Assembly: GCA_965198725.1 (NCBI GenBank)
Contig: CBDAPX010000002.1
Span: 372,001-436,000 of the forward strand
Length of the DNA stretch: 64,000 nt
Origin: CBDAPX01 sp965198725
GTDB taxonomy: Bacteria > Pseudomonadota > Alphaproteobacteria > Rhodobacterales > Rhodobacteraceae
Direction of reading: 5' to 3'
Shown: positions 36,456 to 44,226 of the stretch, piece after piece
Position numbering within the stretch: the stretch's first letter is position 1
How the letters are laid out: each line of letters begins with the position of its first letter
Notes under the pieces: model-generated
What the model was told of the DNA's origin: nothing
The model's input: the letters and a program-made list of their open reading frames with translations, nothing else
The model's database searches: none
Made by a program: the position numbers and the translations under genes

Positions 36456-38023
36456 AGTGCCAGCCCCATCGGCGCTTCTGCCAACAACGCTTTTGGCATC
36501 ACCTTGGCGTTTTCAGCGACTTGCACGCGGCCTTGTGACGGGCCAACGATATGCTCTTGCGGATCAATACCCGGCATGATCTCGGTCGCGACCAGACCGT
36601 TGCCTTGCAGCGAGATCACACAGCGTTCGGTCACATAAATTACGTTCTGACCCTGCTCGCGGGCCCGTTTGCCCGAGAAGGTGACGTGTTCGACCTCATC
36701 AACCATCTTGGTGAACTTACCGGGGGCTTCTATGTTTATGCCCTCGGTGGTCAGACCGATCTTTGCACCAGCCTCGAACCAACCTGAAAAGACGATGTTC
36801 TTGGCCTTGGCCGTAATGTCGACAAAGCCACCGCAACCAGCGGTCAGGTAGGGCTTTTTGCCCAGTTTTGAGACGTTGACGTTGCCCTCAACATCCACCT
36901 CAAGAAAGGACAGGAAAGACATGTCAAAGCCTGCGCCTTGGAAATAGATGAATTGTTGGGGCGAGGGCACATAGGCGTCTGCATTGGAGGCACAGCCAAA
37001 CGCAAAACCCGTCAGCGGCACGCCACCCACGGCGCCTTGCTCAATGGCCCAGGTCACCGCATCAGGGTGGCCTTCTTCCAGCAAAATCCGGGGAACCATT
37101 GCGCTGATGCCAAAGCCGAGGTTCGCGGTCATTCCACGCGTCAACTCCATCGCGGCGCGGCGGGCGATAACCTTTTCGACACCATGTTCCGCAAGCGAGA
37201 AGCTGTTCCAAGGCCGCATGATCTCGCCAGAGATGGCCGGATCATAGAGCGTTTCGGTCGTTTGCTTCTGATCGGGATCCACCACGACACAATCCACTAG
37301 ATGCCCCGGAACGCGCACATCATGCGGGCGCAATGACCCGTTTGCGGTCACCCGTTTCACCTGTGCAATCACAAGGCCACCATTGTTGCGCACAGCGATC
37401 GCCTGTTCGAGCCCGCCCAGATATGCGCCTTCGTGTTCGTAGGTCAGGTTGCCACGCTCATCCGCCGTCGTCGCGCGGATGATTGCAACGTCCGGTACAA
37501 TATTGGGAAAGTGCAGCCAGGTTTTGCCGCCAAATTTGGCCCGCTCAACAATGGGCATTGCCGCGCCACGTTCATTCATCGCGCAGCCCTGGCGTATGGG
37601 ATCAACAAAGGTATCGAGACCGACTTCGGTCAGTACACCAGGGCGTTTGGCGGCAGCTTCGCGATGCATGTCGAACATGATGCCCGAGGGCACATTGTAG
37701 GCCGCAACGCGATCTTCGACGATCATTTTCCAGATTTCCGGCATCTCAACGCTCGACGGCCCAGACGGGTAGGATCCGGCCAGAACCCGCGACAAAAGCC
37801 CGTCCTTTGCGATGTGATCCATCCCTTTCACGCCGTAGACATCTCCGGCTGCAATAGGGTGAAGTGAGGTGATGTTCTGCGGGTGACCTGTATCGTCGAA
37901 CCTTGCGCCAATCGCAGAAAGCACAGCATCCGGACAACCCAATGTAGAGGAAGATGACACCGTTACGACGGCCCCGTCTGCAATACGGGCGACAGCCTCG
38001 GCAGCTGAAACAACTTTTGTCAT
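36452..38023 (-). CDS. acyl-CoA:acetate/3-ketoacid CoA-transferase (fused subunits)
   Basis: A 523-residue enzyme of family I CoA-transferases with alpha and beta parts in one chain, as in E. coli YdiF. The alpha part has VVSAAEAVARIADGAVV and an SGPSS-type loop; the beta part begins about residue 290 (GMTANLGFGISAMVPRIL) and carries WAIEQGAVGGVPL, where the Glu is the expected thioester-forming nucleophile. It transfers CoA to a carboxylic acid. As the first gene after the promoter at 38071-38099 it heads the long minus-strand block. A GGGAGG ribosome binding site precedes ATG 38023. Confidence 0.9.
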   Translation of the reverse strand: MTKVVSAAEAVARIADGAVVTVSSSSTLGCPDAVLSAIGARFDDTGHPQNITSLHPIAAGDVYGVKGMDHIAKDGLLSRVLAGSYPSGPSSVEMPEIWKMIVEDRVAAYNVPSGIMFDMHREAAAKRPGVLTEVGLDTFVDPIRQGCAMNERGAAMPIVERAKFGGKTWLHFPNIVPDVAIIRATTADERGNLTYEHEGAYLGGLEQAIAVRNNGGLVIAQVKRVTANGSLRPHDVRVPGHLVDCVVVDPDQKQTTETLYDPAISGEIMRPWNSFSLAEHGVEKVIARRAAMELTRGMTANLGFGISAMVPRILLEEGHPDAVTWAIEQGAVGGVPLTGFAFGCASNADAYVPSPQQFIYFQGAGFDMSFLSFLEVDVEGNVNVSKLGKKPYLTAGCGGFVDITAKAKNIVFSGWFEAGAKIGLTTEGINIEAPGKFTKMVDEVEHVTFSGKRAREQGQNVIYVTERCVISLQGNGLVATEIMPGIDPQEHIVGPSQGRVQVAENAKVMPKALLAEAPMGLAL

Positions 38024-38055
38024 GTTTTCCCTCCCGGTTCCGTGCGGCTTTCACT

Positions 38056-38099
38056 GGAACGTTCCTATAATCGATATTGGAACGTTCCACTTTTGGCAA
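38056..38099 (-). promoter_or_regulatory. promoter with two GGAACGTTCC operators
   Basis: Two perfect palindromes GGAACGTTCC lie at 38056-38065 and 38079-38088, centres 23 bases apart; both are preceded by T and the second also reads TGGAACGTTCCA. On the minus strand a TTGCCA (38099-38094) and TATCGA (38076-38071) with a 17-base spacer make a plausible sigma-70 promoter. One palindrome falls in the spacer and the other just after the -10. A central CG is typical of LacI-family operators, and a LacI regulator is encoded in this block. Confidence 0.6.
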
Positions 38100-38128
38100 G
38101 CAAAAAGCCATGGGACGAAAATAATGCC

Positions 38129-38527
38129 CTATTTCAGCCGATTGGGCGTCTCGTAGAGCTCAAGCGGCAAATCATCCGGGTCTGGGAAAAACGTATAGCG
38201 CTGCTGCGTGTAAGGATCGATTCGAACTGGCTCGACTTCAACCCCCTTGGATTTGAGGTAAGCGACGGCCGCATCGATGTCGTCGACGGCAAAGGCTAGA
38301 TGGCGTAGGCCGCACGCTTCGGGGCGGCTGGGTCGAGCAGGTGGATCTGGGAAACTGAACAGTTCAAGCTGACCGCCATCGGCCAGCGCAAGGTCAAGCT
38401 TCCATGACTCCCGCTCGGCGCGGTAATTTTCGGCCAAGACCTCCAGGCCAAGAACGTCGCAATAAAACGCCTTTGAGGTTTCGTAGTCCCGAACAATGAG
38501 CGCAGTGTGGTGAAATCGCAGTTGCAT
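38129..38527 (-). CDS. VOC family metalloprotein (YaeR/SMU1112c-like glyoxalase)
   Basis: A 132-residue vicinal-oxygen-chelate protein. It starts LRFHHTALIVRDYETSKAFYCDVLGLEVL, with the metal His in HHTALIV; the second repeat is CGLRHLAFAVDDIDAAVAYLKSKGVE with His, then PLELYE with the metal Glu. This matches the YaeR subgroup of gloxylase I-like metalloproteins, whose substrate is unknown. It is separated by 105 bases from the CoA-transferase gene and has its own upstream region with a TAAGCGCTC element. The IS at 38682 lies 154 bases upstream. Confidence 0.88.
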   Translation of the reverse strand: MQLRFHHTALIVRDYETSKAFYCDVLGLEVLAENYRAERESWKLDLALADGGQLELFSFPDPPARPSRPEACGLRHLAFAVDDIDAAVAYLKSKGVEVEPVRIDPYTQQRYTFFPDPDDLPLELYETPNRLK

Positions 38528-38701
38528 GGCACTCTCGCTTCAAAAAGGTCCGCGACCGCCATCGTAAGCGCTCACCACCAGAAAAGAACACCCTTTGAGG
38601 TGCGGAAAATCCTGCGTCCCTATGATTTCAGAGCCAACTTAAAACCCGAATTCCGTCCAAGTGCTTTTGATCAGCCCCACCTGAGTGGTCCAATTTGATT
38701 G

Positions 38702-39553
38702 TTAGTGCATGATCGACCTTTGGTCCATCTTGACGACGGTTTCGGGAGCCGGTGGGCGGTAGCCTAGAGCACTGTGTGGTCGTTTCGTGTTGTAGTGTTT
38801 CCTCCATTCCTCAATCAGGATTTGTGCTTCGCGCAGGCTATAGAAGATTTCGCCGTTCAAGAACTCATCGCGGAAACGGGCGTTGAAGCTTTCGCAGTAC
38901 CCATTCTCCCAAGGGCTGCCTGGTTCGATGTAAGCCGCCCTTGCGCCGACAGCCTTGATCCAGTCCTGCACGGCTTGCGCAACGAACTCAGGGCCATTGT
39001 CGGAACGGATGAACGACGGGATGCCGCGCAGAATGAACAGGTCGCTCAGCACATCGATCACATTGCCTGAGTTGAGCTTGCGATCCACGCGTATGGCCAA
39101 GCATTCCCGACTGTACTCGTCGATGATGTTGAGTGTGCGGAAAGCTTTACCATCGTCGGTGCGGCAGTGGACAAAGTCGTAAGACCAGACATGATCGCGG
39201 CGCTCTGGCCGAAGCCTGACACATGATCCATCATTCAGCCAAAGCCGCCCTTTCTTCGGTTGTTTCATTGGCACTTTCAGCCCCTCTCGTCGCCATAACC
39301 GTTCCACGCGCTTGTCATTCACATGCCAGCCAGCGTCTCTCAGTAGTGCCGCGATCCTACGATAGCCGTAGCGGCCATACTGCCGGGTCAGTTCGATCAT
39401 ATCAGCCACTAAACGTTCTTCATCCGGGCGACCCGCAGGTACTTTGCGCTGTGTGGATCGATGTTGTCTTAGAACCCGGCATGCCCGACGCTCCGAGATG
39501 TTCAGCTCAGCACGAACGCGATCAATACAGGCACGACGACGAGCGGGGCTCAG
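38702..39553 (-). CDS. IS3-family transposase OrfB (second IS type)
   Basis: The rve-core transposase. Catalytic residues are in VWSYDFVHCR (D), IRSDNGPEF (D) and ENGYCESFNARFRDEF (E). The first start-type codon is GTG 39409, but homology extends upstream in the same frame to a CTG at 39553-39551 that overlaps the OrfA end (LSPARRRACIDRVRAEL, then the HTH_21 region YGRYGYRRIAALL). This fits production as an OrfAB fusion by -1 frameshifting around TTC TGA. The product from OrfB alone would be 235 residues. No internal stop is seen, so it looks active. Confidence 0.88.
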   Translation of the reverse strand: MSPARRRACIDRVRAELNISERRACRVLRQHRSTQRKVPAGRPDEERLVADMIELTRQYGRYGYRRIAALLRDAGWHVNDKRVERLWRREGLKVPMKQPKKGRLWLNDGSCVRLRPERRDHVWSYDFVHCRTDDGKAFRTLNIIDEYSRECLAIRVDRKLNSGNVIDVLSDLFILRGIPSFIRSDNGPEFVAQAVQDWIKAVGARAAYIEPGSPWENGYCESFNARFRDEFLNGEIFYSLREAQILIEEWRKHYNTKRPHSALGYRPPAPETVVKMDQRSIMH

Positions 39554-39828
39554 AAGTTTCCCTTTGCCGCCTCCGCCAAGATCAGCTTGTCCAGCGTCAG
39601 ATCAGAAACGGCTTTGCGCAATCGCTCGTTCTCTTTTTGCAGACGCTTCAGTTCCTTCAATTGATCCGTGCCCATTCCGCCGTATTTTTTCTTCCACCGG
39701 TAGTAGGTCTGTTCAGTCACACCGATCTGACGGATCGCATCCAGACGCGGCATCCCTTGCCCCGTCAGAACCTCAACCTGCCGTAACTTCGTGACAATCT
39801 CTTCTGGCTTTGGTCGCTTGTTGGCCAT
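39550..39828 (-). CDS. IS3-family transposase OrfA (second IS type)
   Basis: A 92-residue protein with an IS3 OrfA helix-turn-helix: KPEEIVTKLRQVEVLTGQGM, then IRQIGVTEQTYYRWKKKYGG, followed by a leucine-rich coiled segment (LKELKRLQKENERLRKAV). It ends LAEAAKGNF at a TGA where the -1 frame continues as OrfB. An ATG with a GGAGGAAACAC ribosome binding site gives the start at 39828. Confidence 0.9.
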   Translation of the reverse strand: MANKRPKPEEIVTKLRQVEVLTGQGMPRLDAIRQIGVTEQTYYRWKKKYGGMGTDQLKELKRLQKENERLRKAVSDLTLDKLILAEAAKGNF

Positions 39829-39870
39829 GTGTTTCCTCCGTTTTCCTAAACATAGCGGAGGACCACTTCA

Positions 39871-40249
39871 GTGGGGGAAGACCAAACACGTGGCGTTCGA
39901 TGTTCTCTATCTCGCCATGCCGCGCCGGGGACGGCAGGTTTTGGCGCTGATAACTGCCGTGATCATGATTGCTGTGATGGCCTGGTCTTACATGCCGACC
40001 TGGGACGTGATCATGGAAAGCCGGCTGACCCAACTGAAAAAAATTCAAACGCTGAGCAATCCGATCAATGGCGAACGGATTGCCGTGCGGTGGTTGTTTG
40101 CCTCTTACATTCTGCTGATGACGGCGGTCATCATCCGATACATCTGGCGGCTCTACACCGTGGTCAAGTTCGGTCCGCCGGGCACCGAGTTGGACGAGTA
40201 CCTGTCCACTGACAAGAACGCCCGCTCGGAGAATACGCATGAGCATTGA
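39871..40249 (+). pseudogene. dctQ: TRAP transporter small permease (DctQ), 5'-truncated by the IS
   Basis: The frame read through the IS end continues WGKTKHVAFDVLYLAMPRRG, then RQVLALITAVIMIAVMAWSYM, YILLMTAVIIRYIWRLYTVV and a hydrophilic tail, i.e. the second half of a DctQ-type four-helix subunit. The N-terminal half and the original start are missing. An in-frame start inside the IS (39791) gives a 152-residue chimera that would begin with IS-derived residues; whether it works is doubtful. It overlaps dctM by 11 bases as in an intact dctQM pair. No dctP binding-protein gene is present. Confidence 0.85.
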
Positions 40250-41534
40250 ACTCATCCTTGGCATCATCGTGCTTTTCGGTGCTGCCGCGATCGGAACGCC
40301 TGTTGCCTACGCCATCCTTGCGGGCGTGATCGTCTATCTGGGCGTCGGCGGCAAAGACCTGGCGATCGCCGGCGAGACGATGGTGCAGCGCCTCTTCGAC
40401 GGTTTCCTGCTTTTGGCTGTTCCGCTCTTCATTGTATCTGCAAACATCATGAATGCCGGTTCTATTTCGGACCGCTTGCTGAATTTCTGCGTGGCTCTGG
40501 TGGGCCGCTTCCGCGGAGGTTTGGGGCATGTGAACGTTGTCGCCAGCCTCATTTTCTCGGGGATGTCTGGATCTGCCGTGGCAGATGCGGCCGGTATCGG
40601 CAAGATCATCATCGACATGATGGTCAAGAGCGGCCGCTATACCCGGGGCTATGCGGCGGCGATCACAGCGGCGACGGCGACGATCGGGCCGATCATTCCC
40701 CCTTCGATCCCGATGGTGCTGTATGCGCTGGTCGCCAATGAATCGATTGGGTTTCTGTTCTTGGCCGGAATAGTACCGGGATTGGTCATGGGACTTGTGC
40801 TGATGGCGATGAACACGTTCATCTCTCATCGCCGCGGGTTTGGCCAAGAAGACCCGGTGCCGCTGCGCCAGCTTCCTGGAATAACGGTTCGCGCCTTCCC
40901 CGCACTTTTGATGCCCGTGATCCTGCTCGCCGGTATCTATTCCGGCTTGACGACTCCCACCGAGGCAGCGGCTGTTGCCGCCTTCTATGCGCTTCTGGTC
41001 GCGGCCGTCCTTTATCGCGCGATCACGTTAAAGCAGCTCTACAAGGTTTTCGTTGAAAGCGCGCATTCGGCGGCGTCGGTCGGGCTCGTCATCGGGGCGT
41101 CGATGATCCTGACTTTCGTGGTTGTGCAAGAGAATATCCCGCAAGGTATTTCGAACGTGCTTGAGGCCGCGGACGTCAGCCCACTGGCTTTCCTGATCAT
41201 GGTCAACATCATGATCCTTCTGCTTGGGTGCATTCTCGATGCGACCGTTATCATTCTGGTGATTGTCCCGCTTTTCATTCCAACCTGCCGAGCGCTTGGA
41301 ATTGATCTTGTCCATTTTGGGGTGCTGGTTGTTGTGAACTCGATGATCGGTCTTATTACACCGCCCTATGGCAATCTGTTGTTCGTAATTGACGCGGTGA
41401 CCGGCATCCCCCTGAAAGAGATCATTCGTGAAATCTGGGCATTCCTGTTTGTCCTGCTCGTGGCACTGCTTGTGATGATCCTCGTGCCTGACATCGTGCT
41501 GTGGCTGCCGAGGATGTTTGGATATCAGGGCTGA
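40239..41534 (+). CDS. dctM: TRAP transporter large permease (DctM)
   Basis: A 431-residue inner-membrane transporter with about 12 hydrophobic segments. Diagnostic DctM blocks are VPLFIVSANIMNAG, LIFSGMSGSAVADAAGIGKI, TATIGPIIPPSIPMVLYA, SGLTTPTEAAAVAAFYAL and LITPPYGNLLFVID. Alone it cannot import: TRAP systems need DctQ and a DctP binding protein, and here DctQ is truncated and DctP is absent, so the system is probably dead. The neighbouring PfkB kinase and Gfo/Idh fragment suggest that its substrate was a sugar acid. Confidence 0.94.
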   Translation: MSIELILGIIVLFGAAAIGTPVAYAILAGVIVYLGVGGKDLAIAGETMVQRLFDGFLLLAVPLFIVSANIMNAGSISDRLLNFCVALVGRFRGGLGHVNVVASLIFSGMSGSAVADAAGIGKIIIDMMVKSGRYTRGYAAAITAATATIGPIIPPSIPMVLYALVANESIGFLFLAGIVPGLVMGLVLMAMNTFISHRRGFGQEDPVPLRQLPGITVRAFPALLMPVILLAGIYSGLTTPTEAAAVAAFYALLVAAVLYRAITLKQLYKVFVESAHSAASVGLVIGASMILTFVVVQENIPQGISNVLEAADVSPLAFLIMVNIMILLLGCILDATVIILVIVPLFIPTCRALGIDLVHFGVLVVVNSMIGLITPPYGNLLFVIDAVTGIPLKEIIREIWAFLFVLLVALLVMILVPDIVLWLPRMFGYQG

Positions 41535-41682
41535 TGCGTCTTTATCCGTTATGTGGTTGCCCCCCAATGAAACCAAGCCGCATACAAAACGGGGTGCATT
41601 CCGATGAACCGGGAATTCGCACCCTGAACATCCCGATTTGCGCAACGTGTCGTCCTCTACGGCACTCTGGACGACCACTTTC

Positions 41683-42594
41683 ATGACCAAGCCCGAAGTT
41701 CTTTCCTTGGGTGAACCATTGGTCGAGATGGTGCGCCTTCCCAAGGTCAAAGGCGAAAAGCCGGTTTTCCAGCAAGGCGTTGGTGGCGACGCCTTGAATG
41801 CATTGGTGGCGGCAGCCCGTCAGGGCGGTTCAACTGGCCTGATATCCGCGGTCGGAGACGATCACTTTGGCCAAGAGATATTATCTTTCTGCAAAAATGA
41901 AGGCATCGACACATCAGCGGTCCTAATCCGGCCACAAGATCCCACGGGTGTTTGTTTCATCTACCCGGACCCCGAAAACCGGTCGTTTTCATATGCGCGC
42001 CGGGGTTCAGCCGCGAGCCATATGAAGCCCAGCGATCTGCCGGTCGACATGATTCCGGCAGCAAAGGTTCTTCACGTGACCGCAGTGAGCCAAGCCATCA
42101 GTAAAGACATGCGCGCGGCTGTTTTCGAGGCCGCGCGGATTGCGCGGGAACACGGGACCCTGGTGTCCTATGATCTTAATCTAAGGCTTAATCTGTGGAC
42201 CCTTGATGAAGCAAAACGTTGTATCGAGGACTTTCTTCCACTGGCCGACGTCGTTCTGCCTTCAGAAGATGAGGCACAGCTGATCTGCGAGACAGATGAA
42301 CCAAAGGCCATCATTTCTCATTTCCAACGCCACGGCGCGCGCGTTGTTGCGTTGAAACGGGGCAGCGCCGGGGCTGAAATTGCCGTGGGAAAACTGATCG
42401 AGAGCATAGCGGCTCCGAAAGTGATTGCACGCGACAGCGCCGGCGCAGGAGACAGTTTTGCCGGCGCTTTTCTGACCTACCTTTTGGAAACCGGCGATGC
42501 CAAAATATCGGCGACAAAAGCCTGCGAAGTTGCGGCAAAGACCGTTACAGGGTTCGGAGCCACAGACGCGATCCCGCGACGTCCGACGAATTGA
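41683..42594 (+). CDS. PfkB-family sugar kinase (2-keto-3-deoxygluconate kinase-like)
   Basis: A 303-residue kinase with VLSLGEPLVEMV, a GVGGDALNALVAAARQG substrate segment, YDLNLRLNLW and the catalytic DSAGAGDSFAGAFL. It is a distant paralogue of the kinase at 21267. It would phosphorylate 2-keto-3-deoxygluconate or a related sugar acid. ATG 41683 is preferred to the longer frame from TTG 41638, because it gives MTKPEVLSLGEP. It lies 148 bases after dctM on the same strand. Confidence 0.87.
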   Translation: MTKPEVLSLGEPLVEMVRLPKVKGEKPVFQQGVGGDALNALVAAARQGGSTGLISAVGDDHFGQEILSFCKNEGIDTSAVLIRPQDPTGVCFIYPDPENRSFSYARRGSAASHMKPSDLPVDMIPAAKVLHVTAVSQAISKDMRAAVFEAARIAREHGTLVSYDLNLRLNLWTLDEAKRCIEDFLPLADVVLPSEDEAQLICETDEPKAIISHFQRHGARVVALKRGSAGAEIAVGKLIESIAAPKVIARDSAGAGDSFAGAFLTYLLETGDAKISATKACEVAAKTVTGFGATDAIPRRPTN

Positions 42595-42726
42595 AGGTGT
42601 TCCCAAGCGCAATATGTATTGCCCGCTTTCCCTGGTTCTCTTTATCTCTGTGATCTTAATCTTTGTGTCCCCGCCACCATTATGGCGCTGGGGCAAACGC
42701 AAGCTTTTCCTAAGGGGCCGACAAGC

Positions 42727-42908
42727 ATGAGTAAGTTGAGAATTGCAATCGCCGGGGCGGGTTACATCGGGCAAAAGCATGCCATTGCCATTGCCGGATC
42801 CGCCCACGCAGCCTTGGTCGCTTTCGTCGATCCATGCCCGAAGGCGAAGAGCATAGCAGAGGCACATAGCGTCCCGCTGGTCGCCAAACTGGAAGATCTT
42901 CCAGATGA
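42727..42908 (+). pseudogene. Gfo/Idh/MocA oxidoreductase, truncated by IS copy 3
   Basis: ATG 42727 opens a frame reading SKLRIAIAGAGYIGQKHAIA (Rossmann GxGxxG), ALVAFVDPCPKAKSIAEAH and LVAKLEDLPDDE, typical of the first 60 residues of this family. The frame then enters the IS at 42909 and ends in IS sequence. The remaining ~300 residues are not found on the other side of the IS, so the 3' part has been deleted. Confidence 0.9.
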
Positions 42909-42949
42909 TGAACCGCCCCAGTTTTGGCGGAGACTATTGAGTTCGTATT

Positions 42950-43849
42950 TCAAGCTGCGATTTTGTCTGACTTCAAGGCTTCTTCGTATCTCTCCTCGGC
43001 TTCGATTGGCGTGATGTACCCGAGTGGTTCAAGCAGGCGCTCTTTGTTGAACCAGTCCACCCATAGCAGGGTTTCCCATTCGACCTGATCCTTGGACTTC
43101 CACGGACCTAGTTGATTGATGACTTCGGTTTTGAAGAGGCCGATGATCGTCTCAGCCAGTGCATTGTCATAGCTGTCACCAACGCTGCCGACGGATGGCT
43201 CCAGCCCAGCATCGGCCAACCGTTCTGTGTACTTGATCGACACGTATTGGCTGCCGCGATCTGAATGATGGATCAGTTTCTCAGCGGGTCTGCGTGCGTG
43301 GATCGCCTGTTCAAGCGCATCTAAGACAAACTGCGTGTCCTGCGTTGTTGATGCCTTCCAGCCCACAATCCGGTTCGCGAAGGTATCAATGACGAACGCC
43401 ACATAGACGAACCCGCGCCAGGTCGAGACGAACGTAAAGTCGGACACCCACAGTTCGTTCGGCATTGAAGCCCTGAACTGGCGATTGACCTTGTCCAGCG
43501 GGCATTGATCCGCAGGTTGACCACAGGTGGTTTTGACCTTCTTTCCACGCCGGACGCCTTGAATGCTAAGCTGGCGCATCAACCGTTCTACAGTGCAGCG
43601 AGCAATATCAATCTTCTCGCGCTTCATCGCGTGCCATAGTTTGCGTGCGCCATAGACAGAACGGTTCTTCTCCCAAACATCCTTCATCGTTTTGCGCAGA
43701 AACTCATCCCGCTTGGCCCGGTCCGAGGCACGGTCGGGATCACGCTCGATGGCAATGCGTTTATAGAACGTCGAAGGGGCAATCTGGAGAACTCTACAGA
43801 TCGGCTCGACCCCATGCGCCCCACGATGATCCTTGATGAAGGCAATCAT
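42950..43849 (-). CDS. IS3-family transposase OrfB (copy 3)
   Basis: A 299-residue DDE transposase, intact, differing from copy 1 at two residues (Lys for Asn in HAMKREK, Ser for Leu in SQYVSIKY) and from copy 2 only by the stop codon. All three catalytic acidic residues are present (WVSDFT, HHSDRG, LAETII). With copy 1 it can supply transposase for all three elements. The start overlaps the orfA stop as ATGA. Confidence 0.93.
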   Translation of the reverse strand: MIAFIKDHRGAHGVEPICRVLQIAPSTFYKRIAIERDPDRASDRAKRDEFLRKTMKDVWEKNRSVYGARKLWHAMKREKIDIARCTVERLMRQLSIQGVRRGKKVKTTCGQPADQCPLDKVNRQFRASMPNELWVSDFTFVSTWRGFVYVAFVIDTFANRIVGWKASTTQDTQFVLDALEQAIHARRPAEKLIHHSDRGSQYVSIKYTERLADAGLEPSVGSVGDSYDNALAETIIGLFKTEVINQLGPWKSKDQVEWETLLWVDWFNKERLLEPLGYITPIEAEERYEEALKSDKIAA

Positions 43850-44178
43850 TTGCGGAATGGGCGGTCGAGCTCCGCCTGAGCAAAATAAGCAGATGCCTTC
43901 TTCAGGATCTCATTTGCCTGACGCAACTGCCGGTTCTCGCGCTCAAGTTCTTTGATGCGATCCCGCTCTGCAGAGGTCACGCCATCGCGTTTGCCGGTAT
44001 CCGCCTCGTGTTGCTTGACCCAGATACGAAGGCTGTCTCTGCTGCACCCAACCTTCTGAGAGATCGACAAAAGTGCTGCCGATCTGCTCGTGTATTCGCT
44101 CTCGTGATCCAAGACCATCCGCACCGCTCGTGCGCGCAATTCCTCTGGATAACGTGTTCCGTTCTTTGTCTTTCCCAT
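43846..44178 (-). CDS. IS3-family transposase OrfA (copy 3)
   Basis: 110 residues, the same protein as in copies 1 and 2, with the N-terminal helix-turn-helix and a C-terminal coiled helix. It is intact and overlaps orfB by four bases. There is no sign of promoter sequence reading in from the neighbouring genes, which run the other way. Confidence 0.93.
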   Translation of the reverse strand: MGKTKNGTRYPEELRARAVRMVLDHESEYTSRSAALLSISQKVGCSRDSLRIWVKQHEADTGKRDGVTSAERDRIKELERENRQLRQANEILKKASAYFAQAELDRPFRK

Positions 44179-44226
44179 GACCCAGTATCCTTACTTCTGG
44201 GTCTCCGGCAAACAAGGGGCGCTTCA

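Larger units (their letters stand above)
38682..39870 (-). mobile_element. IS3-family insertion sequence, second type (~1189 bp)
   Basis: A different IS3-family element with overlapping orfA and orfB. The ends are inferred from imperfect inverted repeats: left TGAGTGGTCC at 38682 and, on the other strand, TGAAGTGGTCC ending at 39870. The exact limits may differ by a base or two. It has removed the start of the TRAP small-permease gene on its right. No target duplication is evident. Confidence 0.8.
42909..44226 (-). mobile_element. IS3-family insertion sequence, copy 3 (1318 bp)
   Basis: Same ends, length and orientation as copies 1 and 2. Flanks are TGA (left) and GAC (right): no target duplication. 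The left flank is inside a Gfo/Idh gene and the right flank inside a DUF2924 gene, so the element sits on a deletion or rearrangement junction. It is closest to copy 2, but has an intact orfB. Confidence 0.93.
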
